A stretch of DNA of 64,000 bases from Noviherbaspirillum aerium (GTDB lineage: Bacteria; Pseudomonadota; Gammaproteobacteria; Burkholderiales; Burkholderiaceae_D). Below the pieces are notes generated by a model. It worked only from the letters and a program-made list of their open reading frames with translations, was not told the origin of the DNA and searched no databases. How positions within the stretch are numbered: the first letter of the stretch is position 1; every line of letters starts with the position of its first letter. Where the stretch lies: assembly GCF_008929045.1 (NCBI RefSeq), contig NZ_VFAH01000011.1, positions 62,001 through 126,000 on the forward strand, given 5' to 3'. Shown one piece after another: positions 1 through 8,608 of this stretch. A program made the translations under genes and the position numbers.

Positions 1-362
1 AGATCCGCGCCTCGGTCGACAACCAGGTCGCTTCCGCCGGCCTGGGCATCAACGTCAACCGGGTGTTCAGCCTGACGTTCGCGCTCGGTTCCGGCCTGGC
101 AGGACTGGGCGGCGGACTCGGCATCGATGTGCTCGGGCTCGATCCGACTTTCCCGATCAAGTACATGGTGTACTTCCTGCTGGTGGTCGCCGTCGGCGGC
201 GCCGGCACCATCAAGGGGCCGCTGCTGGCCGCGCTAATCCTGGGCGTGTTCGATGTGGCCGGAAAATACTATGTGCCGGCGGTCGGCGCCTTCGTGATCT
301 ATGCATTGATGGTGATCCTGCTGCTCCTGTTTCCCACCGGCCTGCTCGGGAGGCGTTCATGA
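1..362 (+). CDS. Branched-chain amino acid-type ABC transporter permease, LivH-like (5' end outside window)
   Basis: Only the last ~119 codons are visible; the reading frame is open from base 3. The protein is a hydrophobic inner-membrane subunit with several membrane segments and the Gly-rich stretch VVAVGGAGTIKGPLLAALIL, typical of the C-terminal half of LivH/LivM permeases. It should form the channel of a HAAT-family importer with the next permease and two ATPases. Its stop codon overlaps the next start (ATGA), as expected in a tightly coupled operon. The substrate cannot be read from the sequence; members of this family carry branched-chain amino acids, urea, amides or aromatic acids. Confidence 0.9.
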   Translation, partial: IRASVDNQVASAGLGINVNRVFSLTFALGSGLAGLGGGLGIDVLGLDPTFPIKYMVYFLLVVAVGGAGTIKGPLLAALILGVFDVAGKYYVPAVGAFVIYALMVILLLLFPTGLLGRRS

Positions 363-1393
363 AATCCGCAAGCGTGTCCACGCCGGCGCAAGGTGCGCCG
401 GCCGCACCCGTGCATCCACTCCGGCATTCCCTGCCCAATGACCGCTGGAAGCCGCTGGAAATCGTGTTCTGGCTGCTGCCGATCGCCGCTTACTTCCTCT
501 TCCCCGACTACCTGGTGCTGGCCAGCCAGATCATGATCGTCGGCCTGTTCGCGGTATCGCTCGACCTGATTCTCGGCTATGCCGGCATCGTCTCTCTAGG
601 ACATGCCGCCTTCTTCGGACTTGGCGCCTATATCGCCGGGCTGCTGTCGGTGCACGGCTGGAGCGAGCCGATCAGCGGCCTGCTGATCGCCGCGGCGGTG
701 GCGGGACTGCTCGGCTATCTCGTCAGTTTCCTGGTGGTGCGCGGCCAGGATCTGACGCGCCTGATGGTGACTCTCGGCGTGGGCCTGATGCTGTTCGAAG
801 CGGCCAACAAGGCAGCCTTCATCACCGGCGGCGTCGACGGCCTGTCCGGCGTATCGATGAACAAGCTGCTCGGCGTGTTCGAGTTCGACCTGTACGGCAA
901 GACCGCGTTCTGGTACAGCTTCGCGGTGCTGTTCATCGTCTTCGCCATCCTGCGCCGCCTGGTCAATTCGCCCTTCGGCCTGTCGCTGAAAGGCATTCGG
1001 GAAGGCGCGCGCCGCATGCCGGCCATCGGCGCCGATGTGAACAAGCGGCTCACCGTCGCCTTCACCATCGGCGCGGTGGTCGCAGGCATCGCGGGTGCGC
1101 TGCTGGCGCAGACCACGCAGTTCGTCGGCCTGGACTCGCTGAGCTTCGCCCGCTCGGCGGAACTGATGATCATGCTGGTGCTGGGCGGCACCGGCCGCCT
1201 TTACGGCGCACTGGTCGGCGCGCTGGTGTTCATGCTGGCGCAGGACTATATCGCCGGACTCAATCCTGCCTACTGGCAGTTCTGGATCGGCCTGCTGCTG
1301 ATCGTCATCGTGCTGTTCGCGCGCGGCGGCATCCTTGGCGGGGGCGAACGGCTGCTCGGCATGATCAGGCGCGGCAAGGGAGATGCGAAATGA
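359..1393 (+). CDS. Branched-chain amino acid-type ABC transporter permease, LivM-like
   Basis: 344 residues. A Pro/Ala-rich hydrophilic N-terminus of ~35 residues is followed by about eight to ten hydrophobic segments and the family pattern LGYAGIVSLGHAAFFGLGAY near residues 70-90, as in LivM. A conserved loop (GIREGARRMPAIGADV) near residue 215 is the expected contact for the ATPase. The start overlaps the upstream permease stop, and the stop overlaps the next ATPase start. It is the second membrane subunit of the first Liv-type importer in this window. Family assignment is firm, substrate unknown. Confidence 0.92.
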   Translation: MKSASVSTPAQGAPAAPVHPLRHSLPNDRWKPLEIVFWLLPIAAYFLFPDYLVLASQIMIVGLFAVSLDLILGYAGIVSLGHAAFFGLGAYIAGLLSVHGWSEPISGLLIAAAVAGLLGYLVSFLVVRGQDLTRLMVTLGVGLMLFEAANKAAFITGGVDGLSGVSMNKLLGVFEFDLYGKTAFWYSFAVLFIVFAILRRLVNSPFGLSLKGIREGARRMPAIGADVNKRLTVAFTIGAVVAGIAGALLAQTTQFVGLDSLSFARSAELMIMLVLGGTGRLYGALVGALVFMLAQDYIAGLNPAYWQFWIGLLLIVIVLFARGGILGGGERLLGMIRRGKGDAK

Positions 1394-2142
1394 ATACCAC
1401 CCTGCGTACCGAGGGCCTGTCCAAGCAATGGGGCGCCTTCAAGGCCAACAGCGATATCAGCCTGAGCTTCGCGCCGGGCGCGCGCCATGCGCTGATCGGG
1501 CCGAACGGCGCCGGCAAGACCACCTTCATCAACCTGCTCACCGGCAGCCTCGCGCCGACCTCCGGCCGCGTGTTCTTCGGCGATGACGATATCACCTCCT
1601 TGCCGCAGCATCAGCGCGTCAAGCGCGGCATGACCCGAACCTTCCAGATCAACACGCTGTTCGCCGGCCTGACGGTGCTGGAATCGGTGATGCTGGCGAT
1701 CTGCGAGCGCGAAGGCAAGCATTTCGTCTGGACCAGGACAGTCGCGCAGCAGCATGCCGAGATCGAAGAGGCGATGGCGCTGCTGGCCATGCTCAAGCTC
1801 GAGCGCGATGCCTCGACCGTGACGCGCAGCCTGCCCTACGGCAAGCAGCGGCTGGTGGAGATCGCGCTGGCGCTGGCGACGAAGCCGACGGTGCTGCTGC
1901 TCGACGAGCCGGCCGCCGGCATCCCGCAGGCGGAAAGCAAGGAATTGTTCGACGTGATCGCCAGGCTGCCGCGCGAGGTGACCATCCTGTTCATCGAACA
2001 TGACATGGGACTGGTGTTCCGTTTCGCCGAGCGCATCACCGTGCTGGTCGGCGGCAAGGTGCTTACCGAAGGCACGCCGGAAGAGATTGCGGCCGATCCG
2101 CGCGTCAAGGAAGTGTATCTGGGGGAGGCGGAACATGCGTGA
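1390..2142 (+). CDS. Liv-type ABC transporter ATP-binding protein, LivG-like
   Basis: 250 residues. Walker A GPNGAGKTT lies near residues 37-45 and Walker B VLLLDEPAAG near 168-177. The signature is the LivG-type LPYGKQR rather than LSGGQ, at about 147-153. The switch histidine follows as FIEHDMG. It energises import together with the following ATPase on the cytoplasmic face of the permeases. The start overlaps the upstream stop by 4 bases, and the next gene starts inside this one, so all four genes are probably translated in concert. Confidence 0.93.
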   Translation: MNTTLRTEGLSKQWGAFKANSDISLSFAPGARHALIGPNGAGKTTFINLLTGSLAPTSGRVFFGDDDITSLPQHQRVKRGMTRTFQINTLFAGLTVLESVMLAICEREGKHFVWTRTVAQQHAEIEEAMALLAMLKLERDASTVTRSLPYGKQRLVEIALALATKPTVLLLDEPAAGIPQAESKELFDVIARLPREVTILFIEHDMGLVFRFAERITVLVGGKVLTEGTPEEIAADPRVKEVYLGEAEHA

Positions 2143-2836
2143 ACTGCTCGCGATCGAGAACGTGACCGCAGGCTACGGCGAATCGGTGGTGCTCGAAGGC
2201 ATTTCGCTGTCCATGCGGGAAGGCGACAGCCTGGCGCTGCTGGGCCGCAACGGCGTCGGCAAGACCAGCCTGCTGGTGACGCTGATGGGCCTTACCCGCC
2301 TGCATGGCGGCAGCATCCGCTGGCAGGGGAAGGAAATCATGCGCATGTCCACCCATGAGCGGGCGCATGCCGGCCTGGGCTGGGTGCCGCAGGAGCGCTA
2401 CATGTTTCCCTCGCTGACGGTGGAAGAGCACCTGACGGTGGTGGCGCGTCCGGGCGAATGGGATGTGAAGAAGGTGTACGAGATCTTTCCGCGCCTGCAG
2501 GAGCGCCGCGGCAACATGGGCAACCAGTTGTCGGGCGGCGAACAGCAGATGCTGGCCATCGCCCGCGCACTGATGGTCAATCCGAAGCTGCTGCTGCTGG
2601 ACGAACCGATGGAGGGCCTGGCGCCGATCATCGTGCAGGAACTGACGCGGGTGATCCGCAGCCTGGTGGTGGAGCGCGGCATGTCGGTGATCGTGGTGGA
2701 GCAGCATGCGCGGCTGGCGCTGTCGCTGACGAAGAAAGCCATCGTGCTCGACCGCGGGCGCGTGGTGCATGAATCCGACAGCAACTGCCTGATGCAGGAT
2801 CCGGAGACGCTCAATCGTCTGGTCGCGGTGGCATAG
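2135..2836 (+). CDS. Liv-type ABC transporter ATP-binding protein, LivF-like
   Basis: 233 residues from the ATG at 2135. An in-frame upstream extension exists, but the family begins at MRELLAIENVTAGYG, and GGGGGAGG-like purines sit just upstream. Walker A GRNGVGKTS is near residue 37, the signature LSGGEQQ near 132, and Walker B LLLLDEPMEGL follows. The start overlaps the LivG-like stop by 8 bases. It is the last gene of the first Liv-type operon. No binding-protein gene is visible next to it; it may lie upstream of the window. Confidence 0.93.
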   Translation: MRELLAIENVTAGYGESVVLEGISLSMREGDSLALLGRNGVGKTSLLVTLMGLTRLHGGSIRWQGKEIMRMSTHERAHAGLGWVPQERYMFPSLTVEEHLTVVARPGEWDVKKVYEIFPRLQERRGNMGNQLSGGEQQMLAIARALMVNPKLLLLDEPMEGLAPIIVQELTRVIRSLVVERGMSVIVVEQHARLALSLTKKAIVLDRGRVVHESDSNCLMQDPETLNRLVAVA

Positions 2837-2912
2837 CGCAACCAGCGAAGAAGGCGGGGCCGGCTTGCGCCTGCCGTCTGCAAGCAAACAGGATGTGGTG
2901 GACAATACGCGC

Positions 2913-4130
2913 ATGACGATTTCCCATGAATCCGCTTCCGGCCGCGACAGGGCGGCATCCCTGCCGCTGCTTGCATTGACCATCTTCCTGGTCGCCATCA
3001 ATCTCCGTCCCGCGCTCTCCGGCGTCGCGCCGCTGCTGGCGGCGATCCGCGCCTCGACCGGATTGTCGGCCGCCGGCGCCGGCGGCCTGACGACCCTGCC
3101 GGTGCTGTGCTTCGGCATCATCGCGCCGCTCGGTCCGCTGCTGGCGCGCCGCTACTCGGCGGAACGCACCATCCTGTTTGCCTTGCTGCTGCTGGCCGCG
3201 GGCATCGTGCTGCGCGCATTCTTCGGCCTGCCGGGGTTGTTTGCCGGCACCTTCATCGCCGGCGCCAGCATCGGCGTGGCGATGGTGCTCCTGCCCAGCA
3301 TCATCAAGCGCGATTTTGCCCACAACATCAGCTTCATTACCGGCCTCTATACGATGGCGCTGTGCCTCGGCGCGGCGATGGCGGCGGGTGCCGCCGTTCC
3401 CCTGCAGCAGTTCGCCGGCGGCGACTGGCGCATATCGCTCGCCTTCTGGTCCGTGCCTGCCCTGCTGGGAGCGTTCGCCTGGCGCGCCCAGGGCATGCAC
3501 GGCGCGTCCGGCCCGCAGCAGAACCGTTACCGCGTCAGCGGCCTGCGCAAGAGCAGGGTGGCCTGGTATGTCGCCACTTTCATGGGACTGCAGTCGGTGC
3601 TCGCCTATTGCGTATTCGGCTGGCTGCCCACCATCCTGATCGATCGCGGCTTCACTCCGCTGAGTGCCGGCGCGGTGCTGTCCACGTCGATTGCGGCGCA
3701 GCTCGTCACGGCGCTGGCAGGACCCTGGCTTGCCACCCGCGGCCGCGATCAGCGCCTGATCGTCGTGATCATGATGGTCATGTCGCTGATCGGCTTGATG
3801 GCCTGCATGTATGCGCCGCCCGGCCAGGTCTGGCTGTGGGCGGTGATGCTCGGGCTGGGGCAGGGCGGCAGCTTCAGCGTCGCCACCATGCTGGTGGTGC
3901 TGCGATCGCCCAATGCGCATGTCGTGGCGGCGCTGTCGGGCATGTCGCAGCTGGTCGGATACCTGCTGGCGGCCACCGGTCCGTTCATCGCCGGCTTGCT
4001 CAGGGATGCAACCGACGGATGGAACGTCGCCGCCGGCTTCTTCGTGATCGTCGGCATCGCCGCCACCTTTGCAGGCATCGGCGCCGGACAGAAGCTGTAT
4101 GTGAACGCGACGGTGCAGGAAGCGGCATGA
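2913..4130 (+). CDS. MFS transporter, CynX/NimT family
   Basis: 405 residues with about 12 hydrophobic segments. The N-terminal motif NLRPALSGVAPLL is characteristic of the CynX (cyanate) / NimT branch of the major facilitator superfamily. The ATG at 2913 is chosen because it precedes the conserved N-terminus; a TTG at 2865 would add 16 residues with no better ribosome site. It lies 76 bases after the Liv-type ATPase on the same strand, so it may be cotranscribed. The substrate is unknown, and the cyanate name is only a family label since no cyanase gene is nearby. Confidence 0.85.
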   Translation: MTISHESASGRDRAASLPLLALTIFLVAINLRPALSGVAPLLAAIRASTGLSAAGAGGLTTLPVLCFGIIAPLGPLLARRYSAERTILFALLLLAAGIVLRAFFGLPGLFAGTFIAGASIGVAMVLLPSIIKRDFAHNISFITGLYTMALCLGAAMAAGAAVPLQQFAGGDWRISLAFWSVPALLGAFAWRAQGMHGASGPQQNRYRVSGLRKSRVAWYVATFMGLQSVLAYCVFGWLPTILIDRGFTPLSAGAVLSTSIAAQLVTALAGPWLATRGRDQRLIVVIMMVMSLIGLMACMYAPPGQVWLWAVMLGLGQGGSFSVATMLVVLRSPNAHVVAALSGMSQLVGYLLAATGPFIAGLLRDATDGWNVAAGFFVIVGIAATFAGIGAGQKLYVNATVQEAA

Positions 4131-4194
4131 AAAGCTCGCGGCTGATCCGCAGGCGGAATGCTAGAATCCGCACCATGCCAAGCCGCCTGCCGCC

Positions 4195-4872
4195 ATGCCC
4201 CTATCCAGCCTGATCCCGCTCGATCGTCAGAGCCATCTGCACATCTCGCATGATCCCGAGCGGGGCTGGCTGTACAGCGACTGGATGGGCTATCAGACAG
4301 TCGGCTCGGTGCAGGAAGGATGCCACCGCATTCTCGAACTGATGGTCAGGCATCAGGCCTTCAAAGTCCTCAATGACAATACCCGCGTGGTCGGCATCTG
4401 GTCAGGCGCGGCCTCCTGGGTGGCGACCGACTGGTTCCCGCGCATGCGCGCCGCCGGCATGCTGCGCTTCGCCTGGATCTACAGCGCAAGCCGGTTTTCC
4501 CAGATCTCCACCGATACCACCTTGTCCCTGCTCGACCCGGGCGCCAGCGTCAAGGTGTTTTACGAAACGAGCGAAGCTTTCGAATGGCTTGACGAATCGG
4601 ATCAGCGCGAAGCCCTGATGGCGGCCTGGGTCGAACAGAACCGGCGCGACGGTACGCCGGCGCAAGTGATTTCTCTGGTGCTGAGCCATCACTGGACGCC
4701 GGTGCGGGCATGGCGCGAGCACCTCGGGATTTCGCAGGCGCAGATGGCTGCCCGCCTCGGCATATCCCAGCTCGAATACGCCGCGCGCGAGACGGTGCTG
4801 CATCTCAATGCCGTGCATCGCGAGCAGATTGCCACCGTGCTAGGGGTACGCGGCGACCTGCTGCAGATATAG
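4195..4872 (+). CDS. Orphan protein: unassigned N-terminal domain plus C-terminal XRE-like helix-turn-helix
   Basis: 225 residues, no signal peptide. Residues 1-150 form an alpha/beta-like domain rich in Trp and Tyr (GWLYSDWMGYQTVG; FKVLNDNTRVVGIWSGA) that resembles STAS/SpoIIAA-type single domains in outline; this is inference. Residues about 170-215 contain WREHLGISQAQMAARLGISQ, a good XRE-type DNA-binding helix-turn-helix. It starts 64 bases after the MFS gene on the same strand. The fusion suggests a regulator that senses something through its N-terminal domain. I do not recognise a named family. Confidence 0.75.
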   Translation: MPLSSLIPLDRQSHLHISHDPERGWLYSDWMGYQTVGSVQEGCHRILELMVRHQAFKVLNDNTRVVGIWSGAASWVATDWFPRMRAAGMLRFAWIYSASRFSQISTDTTLSLLDPGASVKVFYETSEAFEWLDESDQREALMAAWVEQNRRDGTPAQVISLVLSHHWTPVRAWREHLGISQAQMAARLGISQLEYAARETVLHLNAVHREQIATVLGVRGDLLQI

Positions 4873-5139
4873 AGCGGTTTTGTCCCGACCTGCCTCGGCC
4901 TCGGCTTGTTTTCCTCGCGGGCGCCGCTGCTGGCATCAATACCCGTACGGGCCGCTTTCCTGGCCGACCTGAACAGTACTAATCGATACCTGATTACAAC
5001 AACACCTTAAGATGAGTTGCAGTCATTGCAATTCAGCGTGTTACCATCCCGACAACTTTTGTGTTGCATTTCATTCAACTTCCTTGCGCTTTCCCACTCT
5101 GGATGCCGTCGCAGGAACGCAATACCGTCGGAGAAATAC

Positions 5140-8106
5140 ATGTCCTTCAAGCCTTTCGATGACCCCGAACAGGACCCGCTCAAGGGTCTTGTTCCTTCAT
5201 CGCCATCATCAGCATCGCCCCTGTCTTCGCTGACCTCACTCGCCGCAAACGCCGCCGCCCTGACCGGCACAGTGCCCAAGGAACTGCATCTCGCCTCTTC
5301 AGCGCTGCATGCCATCGACGCCCTGCAAGCCGATACCCCCGGCAGCGCCCTGCAGCACGGCCTGCAAGCCGCCTCCCGCCTCAACCCCAACATCGCCAGG
5401 GCCGCCCAGGCCGCCAGCCTCGCGCAGCAAGCCGCCGAAGCGCTCCACATCGCCGGCCACCCGCTGCATGGCATGGCCATCCGCGACTTCGCCAGCCCCA
5501 TCGCCCCTTTCTTCCCCACCTTCGCTTCCACCGAGCAAGCCGACACCGCTGACGACACCCAAGATACCCTGGCCGCCCTCGCCGCAGCCGCCATCCCCCA
5601 GTTCAACGACAGCAACCGCCTGCTGCGCTTCTATTCCCCGCTGTCCTCCGACAAGACCCTGCTCATCGACACCCTCCACGCCCAGGCCGGCCTCTCCGAA
5701 GGCTTCCACCTGCACCTGCAGCTGCTCTCCACCCATGCCGGCATCGAACTCAAGGAACTCATGGGCAGGAACGTCACCGTCGGCATCGAGCAGGACGACG
5801 GCAGCGAGCACTACCTCAACGGCTACATCCATCACTTCGCCTTCACCCATGCCGACGGCGGCTTCGCCTTCTATCAGGCCGAAGTGCTGCCCTGGATGTC
5901 GTTTCTCACCCACCGCGTCAACTGCCGCATCTTCCAGGACCAGACCGTGCAGCAAGTCATCGACCGCATCCTGCGCGAAGACTACCAGGGCATCGCCGAC
6001 TACCAGTTCCGCCTCGGCGGCAAGTACGAGCCCGAGAACTACCTGGTCCAGTACCATGAATCCGACGCCCATTTCCTCCACCGCCTGATGGAGCGCTACG
6101 GCCTGTTCACCTACTATGAGCACCGCGCCGACGGCCATACCCTGGTCATCAGCGACGACTCCTGCAACGCCGCCTTCTGCCCGCCGCACCAGCATCATGC
6201 GAAGGTCGAGTTCAACGGCGGCCACCGCACCCACCGGACCGGCGGCATCACCCAGCTCAGCGCCCAGCGCAGCCTGCAATCCTCGCGCGTGGCGCTCAAC
6301 ACCTTCGACTTCAAGGCGCCGTCGGCGCCGCAATATGTCGAGCAGCCCACGCTGGCCAGGCAGGGCGACGTGCCGCAACTGGAAGTGTTCGACGGCAACC
6401 CCGCCTTCATGTACCGCAACGTCGGCGAAGGCGCGCGCGAAGCGAAGCAGCGCATGGAAGTGCTGGAATGGCAGGCCAAGCTGTTCGGCGGCGCCTCGGA
6501 CTGCCGCAGCCTGAGTCCGGGCCGGACCTTCCAGCTCACCGAGCACCACTGGTTCGACGGCCACGATGACAGCGACGCCGACTTCCTGGTGGTATCGGTG
6601 AGCATCGACGCCCGGAACAACCATGCCGACCGCGGCAATGCGCCGGTGTATGCCAACAGCTTCAGCTGCATCCGCCGCAAGATTCCGTACCGCCCCAGGC
6701 GCCAGCACAAGAAGCCGCGCATGCCGGGCCCGCAGACGGCCACGGTAGTCGGCCCCAAGGGGCAGGAAATCCACACCGACCCGCACGGGCGCATCAAGGT
6801 GCAGTTTCCGTGGGACCGGTACGGCCGGCACGATGAACGCAGCTCGTGCTGGATCCGGGTGTCGCAGCCCTGGGCCGGCGCAGGCTGGGGGACGGTGGCG
6901 ATCCCGCGCATCGGCCAGGAAGTCGTCATCGACTATCTCGAAGGCGACCCTGACCGGCCGCTGTGCACCGGCAGGCTGTACAACAGCGCGCAGCCGCTGC
7001 CATACGCATTGCCGGGCGCGGCGCACGTGATGGGCTTCAAGAGCCGTTCGACGCCTGGCGGAGGCGGCTTCTGCGAGATGGTGATCCATGACAGGAAGGG
7101 CCGGGAGCTGATCAACATCCATTCGCAGAAGGACATGGTGACCACGGTGCAGCATACGCAAGCCACGGTGGTGAACGGTCCGCACCAGACGAATACGGTG
7201 ACGAACGGCTTCCAGGTGACGAAGGTGAAGAAGCGGGTGGAGCTGGAGTCGCAGACGGAGTGTATTCATCTGAAGGCGGCGACGAAGATTGTGCTGGAGG
7301 TGGGGGCGAGCCGGATCGAGATGGAGGCGAACGGGAAGATCACGATACAGGGGCTGCATGTGGATGTGATCGGGTCGCAGCGGATTGATTTGAATACGAA
7401 TAATAAAGCAGCCATAGACTCATCCCTGTCAGCTATTGAACACAAAATTTATGTCGAGAATGATGTTGCGTCTGCGCCCGAATCAAATGTTAAGAACAAG
7501 CCAGTGGTTACACAACAACCCGGATTGAATCCCAAGCAGCCATATGTAAAAACCAATCTGGGTGAAGAGGTCGACAAACTCGCAAGCAAGTCGCCGAAAC
7601 TGCAAAACGATTTGAATAAATTGAAGGCGGATGGATGGGAAATTCAATATGGTTCTAATGGTGCCGGCTCATACGCTGATCGACATTCAGTTCCGCCAAA
7701 AATTGTGATTGACGGCAGCCTGAAAGGAAAAACGCTAAGTGCAACGCAGACGCTTGCGCATGAAGCGGGACATGCCCTTTATCCGTATAAGGCGGATATA
7801 TCATCGAAAGCTGGATACGTGAATTCAGCATTGGCCGATGAAGGTGCGGCAACGCTCAACAATATCAAGGTGCAAAGGGAAATTATCAAAAATGGAGGGC
7901 CGGACATTGGCATTGCCGGACACCCGGCCAACCATGGAATTTATAACAAGGCCTATGACAATTACCAAAAAAGTGGTGACTCTGACTCTGCAAGAAATGC
8001 GATAGGAAAGCAGTTTGGCAAGGGTGAACATACATCTACCACTGGGCAACCTTATGCAGATTATTATGGGGAATGGTATGACAAAACTTATCCGAAGAAA
8101 AAATAG
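5140..8106 (+). CDS. vgrG: Type VI secretion VgrG spike protein with C-terminal zinc-peptidase-like effector domain
   Basis: 988 residues. The ATG at 5140 is chosen for its GGAG site at 5130-5133; a further-upstream in-frame ATG at 5017 lacks one. Order of parts: residues 1-155 are an Ala-rich extension absent from ordinary VgrG; the gp27-like core begins at NRLLRFYSPL (~159); the gp5-like OB region includes TDPHGRIKVQFPWDR (~545-560); a beta-helix needle of short Val/Thr/Lys repeats runs to ~755. A separate tail of ~232 residues carries HEAGH at 874-878 and a downstream DEGAA with Glu 901, a plausible zincin HExxH...E site. Base use switches sharply to AT-richer at ~7395, where the tail begins. 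No other T6SS gene is present in the window. Confidence 0.9.
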   Translation: MSFKPFDDPEQDPLKGLVPSSPSSASPLSSLTSLAANAAALTGTVPKELHLASSALHAIDALQADTPGSALQHGLQAASRLNPNIARAAQAASLAQQAAEALHIAGHPLHGMAIRDFASPIAPFFPTFASTEQADTADDTQDTLAALAAAAIPQFNDSNRLLRFYSPLSSDKTLLIDTLHAQAGLSEGFHLHLQLLSTHAGIELKELMGRNVTVGIEQDDGSEHYLNGYIHHFAFTHADGGFAFYQAEVLPWMSFLTHRVNCRIFQDQTVQQVIDRILREDYQGIADYQFRLGGKYEPENYLVQYHESDAHFLHRLMERYGLFTYYEHRADGHTLVISDDSCNAAFCPPHQHHAKVEFNGGHRTHRTGGITQLSAQRSLQSSRVALNTFDFKAPSAPQYVEQPTLARQGDVPQLEVFDGNPAFMYRNVGEGAREAKQRMEVLEWQAKLFGGASDCRSLSPGRTFQLTEHHWFDGHDDSDADFLVVSVSIDARNNHADRGNAPVYANSFSCIRRKIPYRPRRQHKKPRMPGPQTATVVGPKGQEIHTDPHGRIKVQFPWDRYGRHDERSSCWIRVSQPWAGAGWGTVAIPRIGQEVVIDYLEGDPDRPLCTGRLYNSAQPLPYALPGAAHVMGFKSRSTPGGGGFCEMVIHDRKGRELINIHSQKDMVTTVQHTQATVVNGPHQTNTVTNGFQVTKVKKRVELESQTECIHLKAATKIVLEVGASRIEMEANGKITIQGLHVDVIGSQRIDLNTNNKAAIDSSLSAIEHKIYVENDVASAPESNVKNKPVVTQQPGLNPKQPYVKTNLGEEVDKLASKSPKLQNDLNKLKADGWEIQYGSNGAGSYADRHSVPPKIVIDGSLKGKTLSATQTLAHEAGHALYPYKADISSKAGYVNSALADEGAATLNNIKVQREIIKNGGPDIGIAGHPANHGIYNKAYDNYQKSGDSDSARNAIGKQFGKGEHTSTTGQPYADYYGEWYDKTYPKKK

Positions 8107-8608
8107 GAACCTGCAGTGGTTGGCTATAGCCATCATGATGATGTTCGCAAATGCATGTTCAAATGGAAAAATACCTACTATGTCGCAGAAAACTCTATGG
8201 GAAATGATCTCCGTACTGGAGGCGCAAATGCCACTGTCCAAGGCAGGCATTGAGAAGTCGTTGGGAACTGAACTTCTTGAAATCAAGAGAAATGAAAACT
8301 TTATCCAATTGTCGGGGGCTGGTCCGACTTTGAAGGATGGCGTCGTTATTTCAAAGCTCCATCTGATGCTTGAAGCGTCGATGAAGTTTGGTGATAAAGG
8401 TGCGTTTGCAATGGAAATGGAAGGCACGTGTCTGTCGCTGAAGGATGTACAGCAGCGCTTCACCAGTCTGGAGCTTACACAGCACCCACGTGGACACTCG
8501 CTCCAGGAAACGACGGTGTGGTCCACTAAACGGCCTTGGGGAAACCTTTCCTTTGCCTTTAAAGAAGAGCGGCCAGACTGTTTGTTCCGCGTCTCCTTTC
8601 GCAAGTAG
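8078..8608 (+). CDS. Small putative lipoprotein, candidate immunity protein for the VgrG tail
   Basis: 176 residues from the ATG at 8078, which overlaps the vgrG end by 29 bases and is preceded by GGGGA at 8068-8072. In-frame ATGs farther upstream would only add vgrG-overlapping residues. The N-terminus is basic (KLIRRKNR) followed by a hydrophobic run and FANAC, a lipobox-like cleavage site with Cys at about residue 27, so envelope attachment is likely. The rest is a soluble domain I do not recognise. Its position, translational overlap and shared low-GC codon use with the VgrG tail fit a cognate immunity protein protecting the periplasm; this role is inferred. Confidence 0.7.
   Translation: MTKLIRRKNRNLQWLAIAIMMMFANACSNGKIPTMSQKTLWEMISVLEAQMPLSKAGIEKSLGTELLEIKRNENFIQLSGAGPTLKDGVVISKLHLMLEASMKFGDKGAFAMEMEGTCLSLKDVQQRFTSLELTQHPRGHSLQETTVWSTKRPWGNLSFAFKEERPDCLFRVSFRK

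Noticed and set aside
5299-7359. A very long open frame antisense to vgrG
   Set aside because: It mirrors the strong third-position GC bias of vgrG, has no ribosome site or family resemblance, and VgrG motifs are clear on the plus strand. The same applies to long antisense frames across hppA (25256-27283) and gyrA (54280-55974).
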